This document shows, one piece after another, positions 7,358-14,781 of a DNA stretch of 64,000 nt. This DNA comes from Microbacterium sp. CGR2. GTDB lineage: Bacteria > Actinomycetota > Actinomycetes > Actinomycetales > Microbacteriaceae. How positions within the stretch are numbered: the stretch's first letter is position 1; the number at the start of each line of letters is the position of its first letter. The DNA is taken from positions 62,001 to 126,000 of the forward strand of contig NZ_RBHX01000002.1 of NCBI RefSeq assembly GCF_003626735.1. Direction: 5' to 3'. The notes under the pieces were generated by a model. That model saw only the letters and a program-made list of their open reading frames with translations, was not told the DNA's origin and made no database searches. The position numbers and the translations under genes are program-made.

Positions 7358-8509
7358 TCAGCGGATAAGAGTGGACGCGGCGTGCTTTTCCACGTCGGCC
7401 CGTGCGGCCATGAAGCCTTGTGGGTGGTTGATGGCGACGGCGCCTACGAGTTCTCCATCGATGAGGTACCGGGCAAGCAGGCCGGGCTTGGGACCGGTCC
7501 CCTCGAGTACCTCGATCTCAGAGATCTGCGGGTCGACGTGCCCGATGCCTTGCAGAAGGCTGCCGTGCTGCATCGACCAGAAGTACGGCGGCTCGAGGAA
7601 CGGCGTGCGCGTGCCTGCGGCGAGGTCGATCGCGATATGACGACCATGGGAGCGTGCCGTGGTCCAATGCGCCGATCGCATGACGGAACCGTCGAAGCCG
7701 GTCCAGCTGACGCTGTCCCCGGCGGCTGCGACGCCCGGAGCGGACGTGTGCAGGCACGCGTCGGTGCGGATCGTGTCATCGTCGGCGAGAACGCCGCTGT
7801 CTCCCAGCCAGGCGGTGTCCGGGTGAGAGCCGATTCCTGCGACGACGAGGTCGGCGTGCAATGTGGTCCCGTCTGTGAGGTGCACCTGTGCGGGGTGCCC
7901 GCTCTGGACGTCGGCCACCGTGCCGTTGGGGATCAGCCTGACGCCCGCCTCGGTGTGGAGACGGGTGAGAAGGTCCGACGCAGCTTGTCCGAGTCGGTTT
8001 CGGAACAGAGCGTCCTCGCGAAACACGAATGTCGTCGTCACGCCCGCGCTCACCAACGATGCGGCAAGCTCCGCACCAACGAACCCACCGCCGATGACGA
8101 CGGCCGACCCGGCGGCGCTCACGGCCTGCCGAAGGCGACGGCTGTCGTCCAGGGAGTGCAGCGCGTGCACCTCCTCGGAAACCCACGAGGGCCGGTGAGG
8201 GCGAGATCCCGGAGCCAGCACGAGCTCGTCGTAGCCGAGGTCGCCGCCGCTGGTGTGCAGCAGCTGGTCTGCGACGGTCACACCGACGGCAGTACCGAAG
8301 ACGACGTCGATGCCGGCACCCTTGAGCTCGTCTGTGCCGGCGCTGACGGAACCGGCACCGCTGAGTGCTTTGGACAGTGGGGGGCGCTCGTAGGGGACGT
8401 CCGGGTCTTTATCCAACACGGTGATGGTCCGGGTTTCGTCCAACTGCCGGAGGTGTTTCGCGCAGGTGAGGCCGGCGGCGCCTGCCCCGACGATGAGCGT
8501 CCTGGTCAT
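7358..8509 (-). CDS. FAD-dependent ferredoxin reductase of the P450 system
   Basis: 383 aa from ATG 8509, two bases after the ferredoxin stop. LIVGAGAAGLTCAKHLR (5..21) is the FAD-binding Rossmann motif; DVPYERPPLSKALSG is a hallmark of the rubredoxin/putidaredoxin/ferredoxin reductase group; VVIGGGFVGAELAASL is the NAD(P)H-binding motif; GVAAAGDSVSW near 270 is the second FAD motif. It takes electrons from NAD(P)H and passes them to the small ferredoxin next door, which feeds the P450. The order P450-ferredoxin-reductase defines a class I three-component monooxygenase. Confidence 0.92.
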   Translation of the reverse strand: MTRTLIVGAGAAGLTCAKHLRQLDETRTITVLDKDPDVPYERPPLSKALSGAGSVSAGTDELKGAGIDVVFGTAVGVTVADQLLHTSGGDLGYDELVLAPGSRPHRPSWVSEEVHALHSLDDSRRLRQAVSAAGSAVVIGGGFVGAELAASLVSAGVTTTFVFREDALFRNRLGQAASDLLTRLHTEAGVRLIPNGTVADVQSGHPAQVHLTDGTTLHADLVVAGIGSHPDTAWLGDSGVLADDDTIRTDACLHTSAPGVAAAGDSVSWTGFDGSVMRSAHWTTARSHGRHIAIDLAAGTRTPFLEPPYFWSMQHGSLLQGIGHVDPQISEIEVLEGTGPKPGLLARYLIDGELVGAVAINHPQGFMAARADVEKHAASTLIR

Positions 8510-8511
8510 GG

Positions 8512-8709
8512 CTAGCTCTGAGCCCATGCCAGCGCTTGCGCCGGGCAGATCGCAATGGCGGCGTCCGTGGCTTCCACGTCCGCGGGGTCTACTTCGATAG
8601 TGCGCAGCCGCACGAGCCCGTTGTCGTCGAGGTCGAAGACGGTGGGTGCGGTATTGGTGCAGATCCCTGCGCCGATGCAGCCGGTCGTGTCAGGGTTGAG
8701 GGTAGGCAT
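8512..8709 (-). CDS. 3Fe-4S ferredoxin for the P450
   Basis: 65 aa from ATG 8709, with AAGGA 7 nt upstream and 19 nt after the P450 stop. Cysteines are C11, C17 and C55 (GCIGAGICTNTAP, then AICPAQAL). Only three cysteines are present; the position of a fourth ligand is taken by Ala14, which is the pattern of 3Fe-4S ferredoxins that serve actinobacterial P450s. Soluble, cytoplasmic. It shuttles single electrons from the reductase at 7358..8509 to the P450 at 8729..9931. Confidence 0.93.
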   Translation of the reverse strand: MPTLNPDTTGCIGAGICTNTAPTVFDLDDNGLVRLRTIEVDPADVEATDAAIAICPAQALAWAQS

Positions 8710-8728
8710 CAGTTGGTCCTTCGAAGTG

Positions 8729-9931
8729 TCAGGCGGGTACGGAAGTGGGGGCACGGTGCACACGCACCGGCAGGGACTGCTGCACGGACAGATAGGGGGC
8801 GGCGGACGCGGCGACCGGATCCTGGTGCTCGATACGTTCCCACCGGCGAGTGGTCGCGAGGAGCATTTCTTCGAGCTCCATGACGGCGAACATCCGCCCC
8901 ATGCAGAAGTGCCGCCCGACGCCCCAGTTCAACGGCATCCGCTCGGAGCGGCCGATGTCGAACTGATCCGGGTTGGCGAAGACTCGCTGATCACGGTGAG
9001 CGGCGCCGATGAGGGCGAACACATGGTCACCGGCATACACCGGGACGTCCTCGATCGCCGTGTCCACCGTTGCGACGCGGAAGATCCAGGCGTCCCCCGG
9101 ACGATACCTGGCGGCCTCCGTCACCGCCGAGGATGCAAGCTCGGGGTTCTCGCGAAGCCGCTGCCACTGGTCCGGGTTCTCCGCGAACGACCAGAACATG
9201 AGTGCGGCAAGGATCTGCGTCGTGTCCGTGCTCGCGGCCAACAGGGTGACGAGAGCGGAGCGGATGTCGTTCGCGGTGATGTTCCCTGCGGCCTGCTGGG
9301 CCAGGAGGTGATCGATCACGTTGCTGTCCGGAGCGCCAGGGGTGTGGAGGGCGATCAGGTCATCGACCCAGTTCGTCAGCTCGGTCCATGCCAGCGTGAC
9401 GTGCTCACCCAGGGTCGGGTCCATCTCGAACACCCTCACCGACTCTTCCGAGATGCGGCTGATGAATGCGCCGTGCTCGTTCAGATCGACTCCCAGCAGG
9501 CGAGCGAACACTCGTGCCGGTACGTCACGGATCAGCTGGTCAACCAGCTCGACGTCCGCTGCGTCGCCCATTGCATCCAGCGCCGCGTCGATGTCGGCGC
9601 GCACGTCGTCGCGCATGCCGGCCACCCGCGCGGGAGTGAAGAACGACCCGATCGCTGCGCGCAATCTCGTGTGGGCCGCGCCCTCGGCGTAGTTGACGCT
9701 GCTCTCGACGAGATCGCGGAACGTGACGTCGTCCACACCCGAGTGATCGAACAGCTCGAGCAGGCCGGTGCTGTAGTCGGTGTTCCGCAACAGAGCGGAA
9801 CTCGCGTCGTAGCCGATCACCTCGACCCCACGCTCCGTACGCACCACATTCGTCCCGGCAGGTACCCGCTCCCACGGAACCCAGGGCGTCTCCACCAGCT
9901 CATCGACGGTGAAAGCTTCGCTTGAAACCAT
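8729..9931 (-). CDS. Cytochrome P450
   Basis: 400 aa. The second of two adjacent ATGs (9931) has the better spacing to AGGAGG; the first is 9934. Heme-binding NWGVGRHFCMGRM has its cysteine at 343. The ExxR pair is E272/R275 in TEAARYRP. The I-helix reads LAASTDTT (231..238), giving the Asp-Thr oxygen-activation pair, with Ser in place of the usual Gly. Soluble, no membrane anchor, usual bacterial length. It is the first gene of the operon and should hydroxylate or dealkylate the pathway substrate with electrons from the next two gene products. Substrate cannot be read from sequence. Confidence 0.95.
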   Translation of the reverse strand: MVSSEAFTVDELVETPWVPWERVPAGTNVVRTERGVEVIGYDASSALLRNTDYSTGLLELFDHSGVDDVTFRDLVESSVNYAEGAAHTRLRAAIGSFFTPARVAGMRDDVRADIDAALDAMGDAADVELVDQLIRDVPARVFARLLGVDLNEHGAFISRISEESVRVFEMDPTLGEHVTLAWTELTNWVDDLIALHTPGAPDSNVIDHLLAQQAAGNITANDIRSALVTLLAASTDTTQILAALMFWSFAENPDQWQRLRENPELASSAVTEAARYRPGDAWIFRVATVDTAIEDVPVYAGDHVFALIGAAHRDQRVFANPDQFDIGRSERMPLNWGVGRHFCMGRMFAVMELEEMLLATTRRWERIEHQDPVAASAAPYLSVQQSLPVRVHRAPTSVPA

Positions 9932-9946
9932 CATTTCCTCCTTGAA

Positions 9947-9963
9947 ATATGACAGTGTCATAT
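9947..9963. promoter_or_regulatory. Palindromic operator in front of the P450 operon
   Basis: ATATGACA-G-TGTCATAT is a perfect 8-1-8 palindrome. It sits 16 to 32 bases upstream of the P450 ATG and about 108 bases from the divergent TetR start at 10071. It overlaps AT-rich -10-like sequences for both directions (TATATA on minus, TATAAG on plus) and abuts TTGAAA at 9942. Size and placement are typical of a TetR repressor site. Confidence 0.65.
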
Positions 9964-10070
9964 ATAAGCATGGATCGGAGGCATTAGACAAGACTTGTAA
10001 CGAGCGATTTACATCCGGGAAACAGTTCGGAGGCGTCCACAGGCGCCTGACACAGCGGAAGCGAGCACCA

Positions 10071-10688
10071 GTGCCGAAGATCGTGGACTACGACAAGAGA
10101 CGCGAAGAGCTGGCCGCGGCTCTGCTCGAGGTGCTTGCCAGGGACGGCATCGAGGGCGTGTCCGTCAGGAGCGTCGCCGCCCAAGCTGGCTGGACGCGGG
10201 GAGTCATCACGCACTACTTCTCGGATCGAGACGAACTGCTGCTGTACGCCTACCGGCTGGCGCTCCAGCGTGAGCATGCCTCCATAGAGCACCTCCAGGG
10301 GGATCCAGTCGAGGTGCTTGTCGCGCTTCTCCTTCGCGCGCTTCCCATCGACGAAGAGAGCTCACTCGACTACCGCATCTTCCTCGGCATGCTCGGCCGC
10401 CTGGCGGACAGGCCAGACCTCGCGGCTTCCTTGGCATCGGACCACGCCGCCTACGAGGCAAGAGTCCTCGACGCCGTGGAGTCGGCCCTCGACGCGGGTG
10501 CCATCAGCACCACGCTCACTGCCGAAGCCCTCGCGACCATGCTCTCGACCTACGTGGATGGGCTCACTGTCAGCTGCGCCATCAATCCCGACGGGAGCAC
10601 CCACGCCCACCTGGAGAAGCAGGTTTCGCTGTTCCTACGCACCGTGGCGGGGGTCAGCCCAGCCTCAGGCGAGAACGCGACGACCTAG
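10071..10688 (+). CDS. TetR-family regulator, divergent from the P450
   Basis: 205 aa from GTG 10071, which gives the normal N-terminus VPKIVDYDKRREEL; the frame is open further upstream but that part reads as non-coding and would run through the operator. Residues 9..55 are the helix-turn-helix (GVSVRSVAAQAGWTRGVITH, then YFSDRDELL). The C-terminal domain (70..200) resembles the BetI-type TetR group (TetR_C_6): LDYRIFLGMLGRLADRP, then AEALATMLSTYVDGLTV. Divergence from the operon and the palindrome between them make it the likely repressor of the P450 genes and of itself. Confidence 0.92.
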   Translation: MPKIVDYDKRREELAAALLEVLARDGIEGVSVRSVAAQAGWTRGVITHYFSDRDELLLYAYRLALQREHASIEHLQGDPVEVLVALLLRALPIDEESSLDYRIFLGMLGRLADRPDLAASLASDHAAYEARVLDAVESALDAGAISTTLTAEALATMLSTYVDGLTVSCAINPDGSTHAHLEKQVSLFLRTVAGVSPASGENATT

Positions 10689-10725
10689 TCCCAGCGCCTC
10701 GGCCTCTGAATGGACGGCTCGCGGC

Positions 10726-12102
10726 TCAGTGGCCCTGCTTCACTTCCACGCCGCGCAGAAGCAGTGCCGTGGACGCCACCCCGAGAACGAGGATGACGCA
10801 CGTGATCATGGCCGCAGCGCTGAATCCACCGTTGATATCCCCCGCGGCAGCCATCCCGGAGAAGATGCTGCCCAGCACAGCCACCGCGGTGAGCGAACCG
10901 AACTCGTAGGAAACTTCCTCCAGCGACGACCCCATGCCTGCCCTCTCCGGCGCGATGTTCCCCATGACTGCCGACGAAGCCGCCGCCATGACCGCGCCCA
11001 GACCGAACCCCATAACCGCCAAGCCCGCACCGAACGCCACCACCCCGAGGGGTAGGGCTACCAGCGCGCCAATCAAACCAATCGACGCGGTGATCAACCC
11101 GCCCACGATTAGCGGGCTGACCCCGATCTTGTGCATCACGAAGCCGGCGAGGAGGCCCGAGGGCAGTGCGCCGCCCGCGAGGCAGGTCACAAGAAGACCG
11201 GCCTCGAGTGGCGTGAAACCGTCTCCGAGCTGGAAGCGCTGGGTAGCGACGAGCTGCATGCCGGCGATGGCGAACATTGCCACACCCGCGGCGATGATTC
11301 CCGCGCTCACGGGCCGCGACCGGAAGACCGCGAAATCCAGCAGCGGGTGAGCCAGCCCACGCTGCCGGCGAGCGAACAAGACCATTGCGACGGCCGCCAC
11401 CACGAAGCTGATGATCACCACCGGCCACCGACGGTCGGCACCGGCCACTTCCTTGATCACGAAGACGAGGGCCGCCAGACCCACCAGCGCCATCAGCGAA
11501 GACACCCAGTCCCACGGCGTGTCGGGCTTAGCCTCTGAACGTGGAACCAACCAGGCGGCCGAGATGACGGCAACGACGGCGATAGGAATGTTGATCAGGA
11601 ACACGGAGCCCCACCAGAAATGCTCCAACAGCAGTCCCGCCGTCACCGGGCCAAGCGCCGCGCCCACGAGAGAGACGCTGCCCCAGATCGAAATCGCGAT
11701 ATTTCGCTCCCGCGCCTCTGTGAAGGTTTGACGGATCAGAGCCAGAGTCGCCGGCATCACCATCGCCGCGCCCACGGCCAGCAGCGCGCGAGCGGCGATG
11801 AGGATGGCCGGGGTCGGTGAGTACGCGGCAACGACCGACGCGACCCCGAAGATCCCCATACCCCACACGAACAGGCGCTTATGGCCGAACTTGTCCCCCA
11901 GGCCACCGGCACCAAGAAGAAGACCCGCCATCACCAACGGGTACGCGTTGATGATCCACAACGCCTCAGACGACGTCGCGCCCAAGTCATCAGTCAACGC
12001 CGGAAGAGCGGTGTAGAGAACGGAGTTGTCGAGCACCACCATCAACAGACCCAACGACAAGATCGCCAGGACTACCCAACGAGTACGACTCTTGACGGCC
12101 AC
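10726..12102 (-). CDS. MFS drug exporter, DHA2 (14-helix) type
   Basis: 458 aa from GTG 12102, chosen because AAGGG lies 8 nt upstream; an in-frame ATG at 12126 has no ribosome site and sits 4 nt from the operator. VVLDNSVLYTALPAL (motif C1-like opening), GGLGDKFGHKRLFVWG (motif A) and about 14 hydrophobic segments fit the QacA/SmvA/LfrA group of proton-driven exporters. Convergent with the TetR at 10071 (37 bp gap). It probably protects the cell by exporting the substrate or a toxic intermediate of the P450 pathway. It has its own palindromic operator. Confidence 0.9.
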   Translation of the reverse strand: MAVKSRTRWVVLAILSLGLLMVVLDNSVLYTALPALTDDLGATSSEALWIINAYPLVMAGLLLGAGGLGDKFGHKRLFVWGMGIFGVASVVAAYSPTPAILIAARALLAVGAAMVMPATLALIRQTFTEARERNIAISIWGSVSLVGAALGPVTAGLLLEHFWWGSVFLINIPIAVVAVISAAWLVPRSEAKPDTPWDWVSSLMALVGLAALVFVIKEVAGADRRWPVVIISFVVAAVAMVLFARRQRGLAHPLLDFAVFRSRPVSAGIIAAGVAMFAIAGMQLVATQRFQLGDGFTPLEAGLLVTCLAGGALPSGLLAGFVMHKIGVSPLIVGGLITASIGLIGALVALPLGVVAFGAGLAVMGFGLGAVMAAASSAVMGNIAPERAGMGSSLEEVSYEFGSLTAVAVLGSIFSGMAAAGDINGGFSAAAMITCVILVLGVASTALLLRGVEVKQGH

Positions 12103-12129
12103 ATGCTGCCCTTCTCTAGCGGTCATGCT

Positions 12130-12159
12130 ATAACTGTACCGACCGCCCGGTACAGTTAT
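12130..12159. promoter_or_regulatory. Palindromic operator of the MFS exporter gene
   Basis: ATAACTGTACCG, six bases, then CGGTACAGTTAT: perfect 12-bp arms, 28 bases upstream of the GTG start. The core TGTACCG/CGGTACA differs from the palindrome at 9947, so the two sites are probably read by different repressors. The unit encodes two TetR proteins, which would fit one for each site. Confidence 0.7.
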
Positions 12160-12239
12160 GTGAGAAGATGCTGACCGCAAGGCGACCAACCCAGGTTCAG
12201 CGCCCAGCGAGATGCTGGAGCCTGCCCCGTAGACCTAAG

Positions 12240-12560
12240 ACTGAACGGCTATTCAGTTTCGGCGGCATATTGGAGGCCCTGATCCGTGACCCGCTTCGAC
12301 CCACCGAAAACGATCGTTTCCGGCAGGTGCAAGGAGGTAGCTGGCCGACTGCGCGACACGCCGGTCGCGCACCTGCCGAAACCCCCCTGCCGGAACCTGT
12401 CGCGCCGAAACGGTCCGCCCCGCCTCTGAGGCAGGGTGAGAACGAAACGTGAATACCGACGAGTTTCGTGAGACAACCGGCAGTCTCGACAGCGCACCAC
12501 TCACCCGTCTTTCCGGGGATCTTCTGTCTCACCAACTGACAACTCTCGTGAGATCGGACA
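12240..12560 (-). repeat. Right end repeat array of the 9.1-kb unit
   Basis: Read inward on the minus strand: the terminal 15-bp inverted repeat (12546..12560), a TCTCACGAAACTCGTCGG copy (12457..12474), CCGAAA at 12405, 12376 and 12304 (complements of the left TTTCGG sites), and the 18-bp inverted match to 3564..3581 at 12302..12319. CGGCAGGTGC (12321..12330) and its complement (12369..12378) can form a hairpin. No gene is present between the operator at 12159 and 12583. Confidence 0.6.
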
Positions 12561-12565
12561 CCAAG
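12561..12565. repeat. Right target-site duplication (CCAAG)
   Basis: Partner of 3447..3451, directly abutting the right inverted repeat that ends at 12560. Confidence 0.75.
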
Positions 12566-12583
12566 TTCTGTTGACGCGGCCGG

Positions 12584-13441
12584 TCACCCTCCGCCCGCAT
12601 GAATCACGTTGACCAGCTCCGTCGGTATCGGCGAGTCGGTGATCGCTCCGAGGCGCGGCAAGGAACCATCCAAAAGGACGTTCTCAGCGAGCTCGAGCCA
12701 AGGCCGGCTCCATTCGATCGCGTTCATCGGCAGCAGCGGTAAGTCGGCGAGGTTGCCGGTGTTCGGAGAGTGGAGTAGCTCCCATGCTTGTCCCGAGGTC
12801 ACGAGTGGATGGGCAACTGCCCATCCCGGGTGCCATGCGAGCGTAACGCTGATGCCCTCGAGGGTCAGAGTGCTCAACTTGAAGAAAGCGAGCTCTCCGT
12901 CACTTGTCTTCACCGATCGCGGAAACAGAACCAGGGCTCGGCGCGCGCCTTTCGTCTGACTCGCGCGAAAAACCCATAGCGAGAGATCCGGTGGGGGTGG
13001 GTCCCCATTGACGAGCCAAGTGAAGTCTTCTGTGTTCCAGTCCCCGACGATTCGATGCCTGTTGATCTCGGGATGTTGGTACTCAGCCCTCTCGTGAGTG
13101 GCAAATAGCAATATCTTGGCCAGCCAGACCCCGACTGCGGCCCACTGCGCGGCGTCTAGCTCTCCGGCCCAGTTGCTCGCCGCCAATGTGCGTACGGGTT
13201 CCTTCGCCGTCTTCTCAATACGTGTGTCGAGCTCTGCGTTGCAATCACGACAGGCAGGCAGAAGAAGTCGCTGACGTTCTTGGAACTGAAGGGGGTCGCC
13301 GTCACGGTTCAAAAGCGCTTGGCCATTGACACTCCATCCAAACTTTGGCTGGCCAGCAGCGTCCGCATCCTTCAGATACCAGGCAGGAAAGACGTGTTCC
13401 CCTTTGCCGTATGCGGGTTGGACTCCACAGATCTCACACAT
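12584..13441 (-). CDS. HNH-endonuclease-like zinc protein
   Basis: 285 aa from ATG 13441 (GTG 13447 is an alternative; neither has a clear ribosome site). The N-terminus has MCEICGVQ (C2, C5), GEHVFPAWYL (H16) and LPACRDCNAELD (C64, C67, N68). Two CxxC pairs around a His and a trailing Asn resemble zinc-stabilised HNH (beta-beta-alpha metal) nucleases. The remaining 200 residues have no motif I recognise. It lies between the 9.1-kb unit and the outer island border, antisense to the island's XRE gene. Nuclease activity is inferred; it may be a defence or homing-type protein. Confidence 0.5.
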   Translation of the reverse strand: MCEICGVQPAYGKGEHVFPAWYLKDADAAGQPKFGWSVNGQALLNRDGDPLQFQERQRLLLPACRDCNAELDTRIEKTAKEPVRTLAASNWAGELDAAQWAAVGVWLAKILLFATHERAEYQHPEINRHRIVGDWNTEDFTWLVNGDPPPPDLSLWVFRASQTKGARRALVLFPRSVKTSDGELAFFKLSTLTLEGISVTLAWHPGWAVAHPLVTSGQAWELLHSPNTGNLADLPLLPMNAIEWSRPWLELAENVLLDGSLPRLGAITDSPIPTELVNVIHAGGG

Positions 13442-13612
13442 GCTCACGCCAGCACAGTAGCGGGGCGCCGCGAACATGACTAGTAGTAGCGCGTGCGCCA
13501 CCTCAGGCATCGAGCAGCACTCTGGCGGAACAGCGAACTCTAGACAGAGATCAGTCTTGGAATGAACTTCGTACGGGGATCTCGCGTAACGAGCTCCCTC
13601 GCCCGGAGCGGC

Positions 13613-14128
13613 CTACGTGTACCGCGGACCTGAACGCGTAACTGACAAGTACTGACACTGTAGCGGCCAAATGGCCCCGTCATAGCAGCCTTCACTACAG
13701 ATAACGGCCGGGAGCGATGCGTCGACGAATGGCTGGCTGATGTCGACGCGGCGCCCGGTGGACTGCAGCATCCGCTCGACGAGGTCGCGCACCACCGCGT
13801 CAGTGAGCCGCAGACCGGTCCGCTCCGCCACCCCGCCGCGAGCGGTGTGCACGTGACCGGATCCGTTGACCCAGATCTCCTCGATCTCCGCGTCGTCCAG
13901 CAGCGGCTGCAGCGCGCCGAACCCGCTCACCGCGGCCAGCACGTCGCGGACACACGCGACCTCGTCGTCGATGAGAGCTTCGCCGCGGGCGAGGGCGTAG
14001 TCGTCGTGTCGCCGCACCTCGGACTGCGCGATGCGCCGAGCGGTGTCGGGATCGACGGTCGGATCGATGCCTTCGGCGCGCAGGCGCAGCCGGACACGGT
14101 CGGCGACGGCAGCGGATGGATCACTCAC
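13613..14128 (-). pseudogene. tadA: tadA/cpaF pilus-assembly ATPase, truncated by insertion
   Basis: 171 codons. Residues 1..140 match the N-terminal domain of TadA/CpaF type II/IV secretion ATPases: GFGALQPLLDDAEIEEIWVN (69..88), then RTGLRLTDAVVRDLVERML, then RRVDISQPFVDASLP (126..140). A complete protein would continue with the arginine-rich segment, Walker A, Asp box and Walker B over a further 250 residues or more; all are missing. From residue 141 (13708) the frame runs into island sequence and stops after 31 unrelated codons. The Flp/Tad pilus motor encoded here cannot work unless another copy exists. The missing half should lie beyond the island's left end. Confidence 0.8.
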
Positions 14129-14223
14129 CCGGGCATCCTCGCAAGAATCGATCCGGCGGTCCGGAAGTTATCCACAGCCGCTGCCCCGATGCCCGCCCCG
14201 CACGCCTGCCGTAGCGTGGAGAC

Positions 14224-14502
14224 ATGGACGACGCCCGCCACGACGATCTCGACGCCCTCGTCGACGCGATCCCCGAGGGCTGGTCCCGGGTGCGGATCGA
14301 CGGTCAGGACTGGGGCGTCACCCGCACCACACGCGCCGCCGGCGGCGTGATCTCGGTGGATGCCGATCGCCTCGCTGACGACGAACGCTTCGGAGCGAAC
14401 GTCTGGCGCACATCTGACGGCACCGTTCTCCGCCCCTGCGAAGTGCCGCCGGAGAAGGTCATGCACTTCCTCCGCGCCGCATCGACAGCCTTCTCACGCT
14501 GA
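14224..14502 (+). CDS. Hypothetical protein, 92 aa
   Basis: Small acidic soluble protein, divergent from tadA. ATG 14224 follows GGAGAC closely. It has no signal peptide, membrane segment or cysteine apart from C80 (RPCEVPPEKVMHFLRAA). Similar short proteins (WSRVRIDGQDWGVTRTT, then GGVISVDADRL) are common in Microbacterium-like genomes as far as I recall, without known function. Codon use is like that of chromosomal neighbours, so I take it as real. Confidence 0.7.
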   Translation: MDDARHDDLDALVDAIPEGWSRVRIDGQDWGVTRTTRAAGGVISVDADRLADDERFGANVWRTSDGTVLRPCEVPPEKVMHFLRAASTAFSR

Positions 14503-14521
14503 CCGGACCCGAAAGAGCGAC

Positions 14522-14779
14522 CTACCGATCGTCGACGGGCAACCAGCGCATCCCGCGCAGATTCACCACTGTCTGCCCCGCGCGCTCGACGACCACCAGC
14601 AGAACATCGTCGCAGTGCCGGCACCGCGCCACGAAACCGATCGGGGGTGCGTAGACGACCGCCTGCGCGACGACCGCGACATCACCGCACGACTGGCACT
14701 GCGCCTGCGCTGCAGTCGCCTCGAACCCCAGCACATCGCTGATCGCTCCGGCGAGAACGTTGCCATCGAGATGACGCAT
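14522..14779 (-). CDS. DUF6510 family zinc-ribbon-like protein
   Basis: 85 aa. RHLDGNVLAGAISDVLGFEA at the N-terminus, then CQSCG (28..32) and CRHCD (53..57), a two-CxxC layout suggesting a bound zinc. This is the DUF6510 family. It directly follows the oxidoreductase at 14782 (2 nt apart) and the sulfite-oxidase-like gene, so the three form one transcription unit. Its role in that unit is unknown; a redox or metal-handling accessory is a guess. Confidence 0.8.
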   Translation of the reverse strand: MRHLDGNVLAGAISDVLGFEATAAQAQCQSCGDVAVVAQAVVYAPPIGFVARCRHCDDVLLVVVERAGQTVVNLRGMRWLPVDDR

Positions 14780-14781
14780 GA

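Larger units (their letters stand above)
3452..12560. mobile_element. 9,109-bp transposable cargo unit without transposase
   Basis: The two ends are 15-bp perfect inverted repeats: TGTCCGATCTCACGA at 3452..3466 and its complement at 12546..12560. The flanks are identical 5-bp direct repeats, CCAAG at 3447..3451 and 12561..12565, as expected of a target-site duplication. Both ends carry further subterminal repeats. The 5-bp duplication, TGT start and multiple binding-site-like repeats match the retroviral-integrase-type transposons (Tn7, Tn5053/Tn402, Mu, IS21 groups). Cargo is nine genes: two TetR regulators, amidohydrolase, APC permease, ferredoxin reductase, ferredoxin, P450 and MFS exporter, with no transposase, ATPase or resolvase. 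It must move with help from elsewhere or has lost its enzyme. Confidence 0.8.
1..13699. mobile_element. Right part of an accessory island inserted in tadA (left end outside window)
   Basis: The tadA reading frame at 14128 is lost after codon 140 (13709). The sequence beyond it shares nothing with a TadA ATPase. The probable element end, read on the minus strand from 13699, begins TGTAGTGAAGG, and CTGACA direct repeats lie just inside (near 13638..13655). Everything leftward is accessory in character: nuclease-like, HNH-like and XRE genes, a gene relic and a nested 9.1-kb transposable unit. The other end and any transposase or integrase must lie left of base 1, so the element class is not known. 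Ends starting TGT with internal repeats are typical of Tn7/Tn5053/Mu/IS21-type elements, but this is inference. Confidence 0.45.

Noticed and set aside
9909..10070. N-terminal extension of the TetR at 10071
   Set aside because: It would run through the operator and the P450 start; its residues are unlike TetR proteins.
12170..12560. Several short open frames on both strands right of the exporter
   Set aside because: All lie in the repeat array of the unit's right end and have no coding character.
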